Below are positions 56,391 through 64,000 of a DNA stretch of 64,000 nt, piece by piece; the stretch's first letter is position 1; every line of letters begins with the position of its first letter. The notes beneath the pieces are model-generated. The model was not told the origin of the DNA and made no database searches. It saw nothing but the letters and a program-made list of their open reading frames with translations. Origin of the DNA: Ehretia macrophylla (Eukaryota > Streptophyta > Magnoliopsida > Boraginales > Ehretiaceae). Location: contig CM075764.1 in NCBI GenBank assembly GCA_037974665.1, forward strand, positions 80,747,825-80,811,824, in the 5' to 3' direction. The position numbers and the translations under genes were made by a program.

Positions 56391-56968
56391 AAAAGCCCCT
56401 TTCTAGTGTGAACACCTAATCTTGCAGCCCAAGAAAGTCTCTTTCCTAGTGTGAACACCTAAATTCGTCCATAGGGAATTAAACTAAAACTAGGATAGAA
56501 TTACAAAGAAATCAAATCTTGACTAAATCTTCGAATCTTCTTGAAACTTCTTGAAGAATCTTGAAGTTCTTGAATCTTGAAAATAGAATCTTGACTTGAA
56601 TCTTTGCTGGAAAATTTGTCCAAAAGGTTCAATGAATGTGGATGCCCAATTGGTTCATTGAATGTGGACTCTTCAATTGGTTCATTGAATGTGGAGGCTC
56701 AATTGGTTCATTGAATGTGGACGCTCAATTGGTTCATTGAATGTGGACGTGTATGGCTGGATTTTGGCTTTCTTGTGGATCAACTTGGAGGAGTAAAACC
56801 AGCCTTTCTTCATCCCTACTAGCCAATACGCTTTCCTCTTGTTGTAGAACTTTCTGAACCAAGTTATTCATCTCTTCCTTGTACCTTTTAGCGCGAGCTC
56901 TCGTTATAGGACCAACTGGCACTTGCACTGGATCTTGGACATTCCTAGCAGCCCTGATGTCCTCATCA
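56391..56968 (-). repeat. Reversed gypsy LTR, long form with Pol tail, truncated
   Basis: On the minus strand it starts TGATGAGGACATCAGG at 56968, like solo LTR D, encodes the Pol tail (56734-56968), then has four to five 26-bp repeat units and the shared U3, and is cut at 'gggcttttct' (56391). No polypurine tract precedes it. Confidence 0.75.
56734..56968 (-). CDS. C-terminal tail of gypsy Pol in LTR U3 (partial, second copy)
   Basis: The minus-strand frame contains MQVPVGPITRARAKRYKEE, NNLVQKVLQQEES, and RLVLLLQVDPQESQ, ending at 56734. It is highly similar to the tail in solo LTR D (24473-24698). Two independent LTRs carrying the same open frame at the same place support real coding function in the parental element. 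Upstream Pol is missing here. Confidence 0.65.
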
Positions 56969-57109
56969 ACAACTCACTCAAGTAATCTTCTTTCTATTCA
57001 AATCTTCATAATCTTTTTGTCAAAGTTTTCTCACCCACCAAGTGTTTGATAAAATTCCCCAACCAAGCTTTTCCTTTGTTTTTCTTGAAATTCTTACTTC
57101 TACCTGTGG

Positions 57110-58264
57110 CATCCTCATCAAGGCAAGGTTCTAAGAAAAGAAGGACCGAGTTTAGGCCTCATACCATTGATTCATGGGATCCCTCTTATATCATTGGCTA
57201 GGGTGATCACTCCAAGAAGGAAATTCTTTGGGGAAAAATCATTGATCCTTCAAATTTTTTAGAACAAACCAATATCTACAAATTGTTTCGTCATCAAAAA
57301 TGGCTTCCCCTCTTTGGACTTGAGGATATCAATTACGATGAATGGATTTGAGAATTCTATGCCTACATGGTTGAAGGAGAAGAAGAGGGTATAAGTGGAA
57401 TAAAAAGTAGAGTTAATGGCGTAAATATCTTTTTGAGCGAACGGGATGCGGCTAGAATGCTTGACATTCCTCATAGTGGCCTCAAGATCTACTCTTCTGC
57501 CAACTTACCAAAAGGACTACATGACAATGCCCAAAAGGAGATGATTGCTACTTTGTGGGATGGCTCGGGAAGGTTCGAGACATACATGCCTAAAAGAGAT
57601 GACATTTGTGCTGAAAAACGATTGTTTCTCTATATCTTGAATCAAGTTATCATGCCTTGAATTGTGAGAGACGGATCTATTCCATTCTCTACGGGCTATG
57701 TGATGCATCTATTTACAAGAAGGTAAGAATCAACCTCCTCCATATCATGCTTAATAACATGTTGGCTTTCAAGAAGAAGTCCCTCCCCTATGGAATGATA
57801 TTGTGTCATCTTTTCCGACTCAAAGATGTTGCTCGTGTTGGTCACTTTGAACCTCTAAATATTGTCTTGATAGACAATATATAGCTCTTGTAAACAATGA
57901 GATCGTCTATATAGAGCATCGTCAATTCCTCAAGGGTCAACATGACATCGCTGATGATATAGAAAACTATGACCTTGGGGAGGAGGGAGATGAAACTGCA
58001 AGTAAAGGTGAAGAAGGAGGTGAAGAAGCAAGAGATCCTAACATTGGGGCTTCACGGGCTGACATTAAAGGTACAAGTTCTTCTACAAGAAGAAGATATC
58101 GCCAAGCCACGCTTGAAGAAGTCAATACCAAACTTGACAATTTGACTTCGCATGTTAATCAATTATCTTTGGATGTTAAAACTGGCTTTGATCAAGTAAA
58201 CACCGAGATGAAGGGTATGATGACCATGCTTGAGAAGCTCAATGAGAAATTTATAAAGGACTAG
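57110..58264 (+). pseudogene. Env-like third ORF of a Sirevirus-type copia element, broken
   Basis: Frames in order: RPHTIDSWDPSYIIG near 57150; KKEILWGKIIDPS and KWLPLFGLEDINYDEWI (57210-57350) ending in a TGA; then a frame from 57367 (AYMVEGEEEGISGI, VNIFLSERDAARML, GRFETYMPKRDD) to a stop at 57660; then a shifted frame RIYSILYGLCDASIY and KSLPYGMILCHLF; then a Glu-rich segment and, at 58090-58260, a coiled-coil-like stretch (LEEVNTKLDNLTSHVNQL). This layout matches the 'putative plant transposon protein' region seen in the env-like ORF of plant retroelements, which lies after pol. No clear transmembrane segment is visible. At least three breaks. Assignment to Sirevirus rests on context. 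Confidence 0.55.
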
Positions 58265-58731
58265 GAAGGACGCCTTGAGATGCCTATGATGTTTTCCTTT
58301 CCCTTATCCCCTAGATATTGCATTTTTCCTTTCAAAAACATTTTTTCTTGCATTTTCAGTGTTTTAAGTTTTCAACTCTCTATGATCTTCCAATATATGC
58401 TTTCATTATCTTACTTGTCTTTCCTCTTATATTACCTTGTTTGCTAATGCCAAAAAAGGGGGGAATAAATGTGTAGAATAGTAATAAAAAGGCATGATAA
58501 AATTTAGAATTGAGAACTTGAGTTTAAAATAAGACTCATACATTGAGGGGGAGTAAGAAATCAACTTTAGTTAAAGTATGCACAAGTTGAGGGGGAGCTT
58601 GTACAAACTTATATCTTAAAATTTCATGTTCAAGCAAACTTAAAGTGAACTAATTGTTCTCTCAAACTCACTATGCTTACATTGTTATTACTATTTGAGA
58701 AAGGTTTTGTCATCATCAAAAAGGGGGAGAT
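58265..58731 (+). other. 3' untranslated region with repeated polypurine tracts
   Basis: Four purine runs lie before the LTR: CCAAAAAAGGGGGGAA (58449), TTGAGGGGGAG (58544 and 58588) and AAAAAGGGGGAGATTG (58718-58733). Multiple polypurine tracts upstream of the 3' LTR are a described hallmark of Sireviruses. Confidence 0.65.
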
Positions 58732-58964
58732 TGTTAGACTAAAAGGCTTCTAATCTTGGTTTTGATGATAACAAACCACGGTTATGTCTAATGAGTTTGT
58801 TTAAGTGTACATGAATAAGATGAATCAAGGTTGACTCTGGATCCAAGTCCATCTAGCTAAAGAAGAAACAAGATCATTCATCAACTCAAGGAAATATAAA
58901 GATTCGAAGATTGAAGTGCTAGAAATCCATGAGACTATCTCTTGGAATTCCACTAGGATCAACT
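58732..58964 (+). repeat. Start of Sirevirus-like 3' LTR, cut by insertion
   Basis: Starts TGTTAGACTAAAAGGC right after the polypurine tract. After 233 bases it is interrupted by the LTR of the minus-strand copia element at 58965; the rest must lie beyond the window if it survives. Confidence 0.65.
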
Positions 58965-60419
58965 TGTTATATATAATAATTGGCAATTTTAAATCAGAGA
59001 ATTAAGATTACCTCTTCGAACGATTCATGGTAGTGTTATGGAATTGCCCAACGGAAGCGTCTAGCTCCTCCTACTTCGCATGCGAACAAGGATGAAAGAG
59101 GATGAGGCTATAATTTTCAGAGATAGGGTTTTTTTTTCTTGTTCCTACGTTTTTAAAAAAATGATATATGTCAATATCTCTACTTTGAAAACCCTACATG
59201 GCCCTCCTTATAAAGACCATGTGGGTTAGGCTCTTCAAAAGGCCAACTCTCAAAATAGTTAAAAAAAAAACCCAATCTTTTAATGTGGATTTCCATAAAG
59301 CCCACAATGATTCAAATTAAATCACTATTTAATTTAAATCAATCAGCCTAGGATTTAATTGATGAATCATAAATCTAGTGCTAGCTAGAAATTGTCAAAT
59401 AATTAAATCCACGACCTAATAATAATAATTACATAATATTTAATTCTTAATTAAATATTAATCACAAATAATATTTAATTCTCTATTAAATATTTATTAT
59501 AATTAGGCCGTCTCTCCAATTAAATCACTTATTCTTTTGCGTGACTCCATAGGTTCAAACTTAAGCTGGTAGCATAAAGACTATCCTTACACTAATCGAA
59601 GATACCATCTAGCAATGGTTCCCGACGACCGAATAAGCTGAATAAGTGCAAGGCAACATTCAACGAACCTCGCTACAATGGTGAATTCCCTATGACCCTC
59701 AGTGTTCTGAAATAACCCCAGGGACATGGTTAACTGTCAAATCCCTAATTAGTTACTTCATGTCAAATTTCAATCCTGTCATGACACATCATAACTTACC
59801 CTTGTGACTCAAACACCATTCTCCAAATACCGGAGCGGTCAATCCTATCTTGACTCACACATTGATTTCTCCAGCACTTGGCCACACCCAGTAACCTTCT
59901 GTTACCAGATTAGAAATTTGGATTGTCCGGCACCTAAGCATGAGGAGTAATCTGTAAGTCTCCATAATAGTCTCAGGTCAGAGGGAACATGTCTACCACA
60001 TGTACCACGAGCTATCCTTAGACAATAGGGTACATACCATAGGACGCTCGTAAAGAGAGTCATGTTCAATGAACATGTATTCACATGTCACCTGTTTATC
60101 GCACCGGTGTCCCAACACCCATTGGTCATGAGGATAACCAACCAATGCAACAAACAATAACCTATACTTGATGAAATTGACGTTCCAATACCAATTTCAT
60201 CATTTGGTTACAAACAAAGTTTAAGAATGACCAAAATCAACCTTCATTCATATGATTCCATAAAGTCATTCTAAGGACTACATCATGATCAATCAAAGGT
60301 AAAAGAAGATGGACGATATGATGTAATGGCCAAATATTATTAATAGAACAATAATCCACATACATATTAATTTGCCAACTATACTCAATGACTGACTTTA
60401 GGACACAATTCCTAACAAT
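58965..60419 (-). repeat. 3' LTR of minus-strand Ty1/copia element
   Basis: On the minus strand it starts TGTTAGGAATTGTGTCC at 60419 and ends TTATATATAACA at 58965, 1,455 bp. It follows the polypurine tract AAGTGGGAGAT (60420-60431). TATA-like CTTTATAAGG at 59206-59215 (minus). Confidence 0.78.
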
Positions 60420-60431
60420 CTCCCACTTGAC

Positions 60432-61815
60432 CTAAAGCCAGTCAGATCTGTATCCTATACCCATCTTTTCTCGATGTGCATCGAACTCTTTGATCCCGAG
60501 AGCTTTGGTGAAGGGGTCAGCTAAATTCTCTTTACTATCAATCTTTTGCAGAGTGACGTCACATCTAGCAATGATCTCTCTAATTAGGTGGTAATGTCTC
60601 AGTACATATTTGGCTTTCTGATGAGATCGGGGTTCCTTAGCTTGTGCAATGGCTCCAGTACTATCACTGAAGATCGTGACTGGACCAGTCAGATTAGGAA
60701 GAACTCCGAGCTCCATGATGAATTTTCTAAGCCAAACTGCCTCATTCGCCGCATCAGATGCTGCTATATATTCTGCCTCATAGACAGAATCAGCTACAGT
60801 CTGCTATTTGGAACTTTTCCAACTGATGGCTCCACCATTCAGGGTGAACACAAAACCGGATACGCTCTTACTATCATCTCTATCTGATTGAAAACTTGAA
60901 TCGGTATAACCAACCAGTTTCATATTAGAATCTCCATAAACGAGCCATTGGTCCTTTGTATTTCTTAAATACTTTAGGATGGTCTTAACCACTTGCCAAT
61001 GTTTCTCGCCAGGATCAGATTGGTATCTACTTACTATTCCAAGGGAATAAGCCACGTCAGGTCTCGTACAAGACACAGCGTACATGATAGATCCTACTGC
61101 CGAGGCATATGGGATTCTACTCATGCGCTCTTTTTCTTGAGGAGTTGTCAGACAATCCTTTTTAGAAAGAGTAATTCCATGACCTATCGGGAGATAGCCT
61201 TTCTTGGAATTTTCCATGCTGAACCTTTTCAGCACGGTGTCTATGTACGTAGACTGGGACAATCCCAGCAACCTTCTTGATCTATCCCTATAGATCCCAA
61301 TATAGGAAGCCTCTCCTAAATCCTTCATGGAAAATTGGGATGACAACCACAACTTCACGCTCTGCAATACAGATATGTTATTCCCTATAAGGATAATATC
61401 ATCCACATATAGCACCAAGAACATGACCACATGACCATTTGCCCATTTATAGATGCAAGGCTCTTCTTCATTCTTAACGAAGCCATACGTTTTGACAACC
61501 TTGTCAAAACGTATGTTCCAACTCCGAGAGGCTTGCTTGAGTCCATAAATGGATCTCTGTAGCTTGCATACTTTAGATTCATTTGTGGATGTGAACCCTT
61601 CAGGCTGTGTCATGTACACCTCCCCTTCCAACTCACCATTAAGGAAAGTTGTCTTGACATCCATTTGCCAAATTTCATAATCTAGGTACGTAGCTATAGC
61701 AAGCATAATGCGAACCGATTTGGGCATTGCTACGGGAGAAAATGTCTCATCACAGTCAATACCATAACGTTGACAAAATCCCTTAGCAACCAAACGGGCT
61801 TTGTAGGTCTCTACC
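60432..61815 (-). pseudogene. pol: Copia reverse transcriptase and RNase H, one stop
   Basis: The frame opens after a one-base shift in an A run near 61815 (FKRK, then out of frame) that separates it from the upstream part. RT blocks: RLVAKGFCQRYGIDCDETFSP, WQMDVKTTFLNGELEGEVYM, LQRSIYGLKQASRSW, and the catalytic LVLYVDDIILIGN at about 61396-61415. RNase H follows: VGYTDSSFQSDRDD, a stop at 60804-60806 just after ISWKSSK, then EYIAASDAANEAVWLRK, IFSDSTGAIAQAKEP and the terminal NLADPFTKAL. All expected catalytic motifs are present, so damage is recent. It sits between integrase (upstream) and the polypurine tract. Confidence 0.88.
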
Positions 61816-61818
61816 TTC

Positions 61819-62550
61819 CTATCTGCTCCTTTTTTTCCTTTTAAAAACCCATTTACACCCTATGGGTCTTACCCTTTCGGGTGGGTCAACTAATGTCCAA
61901 ACATTGTTGACATGCATGGATTCTAGCTCAGATCGCATGGCTTTAAGCCATTCTTCGGAATCAAGTCTCTGCATTACATGCATATAACTGATCGGATTCT
62001 CATCATTCTCATCAAGTTCGGTGGGATCACCGCCATGGACTAGGAATCCATATCTATCCGGTTGACATGGTACTCTACCAGATCTTCTTATTGCTGTGTC
62101 TACAGCGGGCTTAGGATTCGGTTCACTAACCTTATCATGTTCTGTATGTTCTTCTACTAATGTTTGTTCTTGTTCTAGTTGAACTTCTCCAAGTCCAATA
62201 TTGGAGGCATTGCTTTCCTTCTCGAGAAAATCTTTCTCTAGTAAAACCGTTCTAAGGGCAACGAACACCTTTTGTTCGCTGGTGTTGTAGAATTGGTATC
62301 CTGTAGACTCTCTAGGGTACCCTACGAACAAACATTTATCAGATTTTGGTTCAAACTTGTCAGCTTGAAGACGTTTGACATATGCTGGACACCCCCAAAC
62401 CTTAAGGTGTGTGAGTGTTGGTTTACGCCAAAACCACATCTCATATGGTGTCTTATCTACTGACTTGCTAGGAACCCTATTCAGCACGTGAGCAGCAGTT
62501 TCAAGGGCATATCCCCAAAAGGATATGGGTAGATCCTCACGTCCCATCAT
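61819..62550 (-). pseudogene. pol: Copia integrase C-terminus and linker to RT
   Basis: The frame reads GREDLPISFWGYALETAAHVLNRVPSK, PYEMWFWRKPTLTHLKVWGC (integrase C-terminal region), a Glu-rich linker, RRSGRVPCQPDRYGFL, then the RT entry LDSEEWLKAMRSELESM and VDPPERVRPIGCKWVFKRK, where an extra A shifts the frame. The upstream boundary is a TGA at about 62552-62554 where the family has an Arg codon. Confidence 0.85.
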
Positions 62551-62574
62551 GGATCATACCATGTCTAACAAGGT

Positions 62575-63222
62575 TCAATTTCTCCTCTCAGATACACCAT
62601 TATGTTGCGGTGTAGTGGGAGGAGTCCAATGTAAAAGAATCCCATTCTTCTCAAGGTAACCCAGAAACTCATTGGAAAGATACTCACCTCCACGATCAGA
62701 TCGTAGAATCTTGATATCTTTCCCAATTTGTTTCTCTACTTCATTACGATATCTTTTGAACATTTCAAAAGATTCTGACTTATTTCTCATCAAATAGATA
62801 TACCCATACCTAGATAGATCATCAGTAAAGGTAATAAAGTAGGAGTTTCTTCCTCTAGAACTTGTGCTCATAGGCCCACATACATCTGTATGCACGAGGC
62901 CCAAGAGCTCAGCAACCCGATCGCTTTTTCCAATAAAAGGAGATTTGGTCATTTTACCCAATAGACAAGACTCACAAGTAGGAAGTGATACTGGATCACT
63001 AATATCAAGCAACCCTTCCTTGATTAACTTGTTAATCTTGTTTTCATTTATATGACCTAATCTGCAGTGCCAAAGGTAGGCACCAGAGTTTATTCCTTGC
63101 TTTGGACGCTCATTGCTAATATACATTATGTTTACAGGCTGTGTTATAACATAAATTCCATGTTTCAGTTGTCCTTTAATGATAGTAGTGTTATTCAAAA
63201 TAACATCAAAATCATTATTCAT
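62575..63222 (-). pseudogene. pol: Copia GAG-pre-integrase and integrase core
   Basis: Contains the zinc-binding HH-CC region (LWHCRLGHINENKI...TCESCLLGK) and the rve core with its D,D,E residues in HTDVCGPM, LRSDRGGEY and NGVSERRN. A TGA stands immediately after the last motif (62575-62577), where an Arg codon is expected. Together with the next stop near 62552 this splits integrase from its C-terminal region. Catalytic residues are intact. Confidence 0.87.
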
Positions 63223-63310
63223 AATAGTAAGGGAATAACCATCTTGGGCTCAAAGCCCAATTGAGATAATGTTCAAAACAAAATCAAAACAATAGAAAAC
63301 ATTATTAAGA

Positions 63311-63625
63311 CTAAAGTTTCTTGAGTTTGTAGCTAAATATAAACACCCTAACGCTAGTACTGGAACTTGATTTCCATTTCCAACGCTGCTCACCAACTCT
63401 GAACTTCCTACTGACCTCCAGCCCCTGTAACGAATTGCAAATATGATAAGGACTGTCTGTATCTAATACATAGGTAGTAGAGTCTATAACACTGAAGTTG
63501 CAAGGTGTTATATACATACCTTGCTAAGCAAGTCCTTGCTATTTCTTTGGCCTGTTTGGATCTAACGACGCCACATACTGAGGACAATTCCTCTTCCAGT
63601 GTCCCTTCCTCTTACAGAAGAAACA
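63311..63625 (-). pseudogene. gag: Copia Gag zinc knuckle and protease remnant
   Basis: At 63560-63620 the minus strand encodes a knuckle of the type CFFCKRKGHWKRNC. Downstream the protease motif reads VLDTDSPYHICNSLQGL (about 63425-63480), where the family has D-(T/S)-G, so the catalytic Gly is replaced by Asp. The frame then degrades through RVGEQRWKWKS. Gag upstream of the knuckle is displaced by retroposon L7. Confidence 0.75.
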
Positions 63626-64000
63626 TTTTTTTTTTTGTTAATCAGTGGTATTTTATTGAAAGAAAAAGGAAAAGTACTTCAAAGTACACAATGCATGACA
63701 ACTGGTGTCACAAACAAGAACAATGCAAAAATAAGCGAAAGCTAAATCGGTCGCAGACTGAAGGCAACAAAAACATGAAAACGGACAAACTAAACAACAA
63801 CATCAGCATCAATGAGTTGATCGATCAGGGGGTCTTCCATCGAAGATACCTTGGATTGCCCGAGAGTAGTCGAAAGAGGTATTAACTCTTGAATTTGAGG
63901 CAACAGAATGTTCCTTGCCAAAAGAACTGAAATTTGAAATGACTTTGCCTGCAGCAGTTGTGAAATTTTTCTCTTTAGAACCTTGTGGTGGGAACGGAGT
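63626..64000 (-). mobile_element. ORF1-only LINE-like retroposon, copy L7 (runs off the window)
   Basis: Poly(T) at 63626-63636 is the tail, inserted exactly at the copia Gag zinc-knuckle codons. The 3' UTR has AATAAAATACCACTGATTAAC. It is closest to L6. Confidence 0.8.
63809..64000 (-). CDS. C-terminus of DUF4283-type ORF1 protein (L7, partial)
   Basis: The open minus-strand frame to the window edge contains KEKNFTTAAGKVISNFSS, SFDYSRAIQGIFDGRPPDRS and a stop at 63809-63811. This is the same C-terminal signature as L1, L3 and L6 (AVQGIFNGRPPD). The diagnostic DUF4283 and knuckle lie beyond the window, so intactness is unknown. Confidence 0.75.
   Translation of the reverse strand, partial: TPFPPQGSKEKNFTTAAGKVISNFSSFGKEHSVASNSRVNTSFDYSRAIQGIFDGRPPDRSTH

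Overview
This window looks like a transposable-element nest from a plant nuclear genome, probably a eudicot. It is AT-rich and contains plant-type Ty3/gypsy and Ty1/copia polyproteins, an L1-type LINE ORF2 fragment, DUF4283/zinc-knuckle LINE ORF1 proteins, initiator-Met-type primer binding sites and long non-coding LTRs. I found no host gene, tRNA, rRNA or CRISPR array. The species cannot be told from the sequence.

Three kinds of element interleave. (1) A Ty3/gypsy family with LTRs of about 0.7-0.9 kb (TGATRMGAACC...GGTTCGTATCA). Its internal region encodes only Gag and a protease-like segment, and five copies share the same fusion from the start of the reverse transcriptase region straight to the polypurine tract, so it behaves as a Gag-only deletion family (1-3144, 5029-12572, 25813-28334, 37500-41779, 42231-44965, plus solo or partial LTRs at 9531, 24473, 46449 and 56391). 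(2) Seven copies of an unusual retroposon whose only protein is a LINE ORF1-like DUF4283 + CX2CX4HX4C protein. Its stop codon is followed directly by a short 3' UTR and poly(A), with no ORF2. Two copies (6480-9371 and 48994-52544) are bounded by 15-17 bp target site duplications and so appear full length. (3) Large non-coding LTR-type sequences with TGTAACxCCC/TGTGACACCCC ends (12573-23846, 28335-29965, 48255-56390) that carry a repeated, hairpin-forming GC-rich module.

Layout: 1-3144 is a Gag-only gypsy copy with its 3' LTR. 3145-3736 is AT-rich and copia-LTR-like with a TA microsatellite. 3737-12572 is a second gypsy remnant whose single 3' LTR was split by two ORF1-only retroposons and one solo LTR. 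12573-22019 is non-coding LTR material. 22020-28474 is another non-coding LTR region holding an ORF1-only copy (itself split by a solo LTR) and a gypsy Gag copy. 28475-34440 is non-coding and includes an inverted GGGCTACGG-type repeat array and a 1.7 kb copia LTR. 34441-37490 holds LINE 3' ends and an ORF2 C-terminal fragment. 37500-44965 holds three more gypsy derivatives, one with only a fused 103-codon remnant. 44966-48254 is copia debris. 48255-56390 is a non-coding LTR element with a full-length ORF1-only insertion. 56391-58964 is a reversed gypsy LTR followed by the env-like 3' part of a Sirevirus-like element. 58965-63625 is a nearly complete, minus-strand Ty1/copia element. The last 375 bases are a seventh ORF1-only copy inserted in its gag.

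Working together: none of the coding units is clearly autonomous. The Gag-only gypsy copies would need RT/integrase from a relative, and the ORF1-only retroposons would need an ORF2 from a LINE. A single LINE ORF2 C-terminal fragment is present at 35868-37490. The two LTRs that keep a Pol tail (24473, 56968) show what the gypsy parent looked like.
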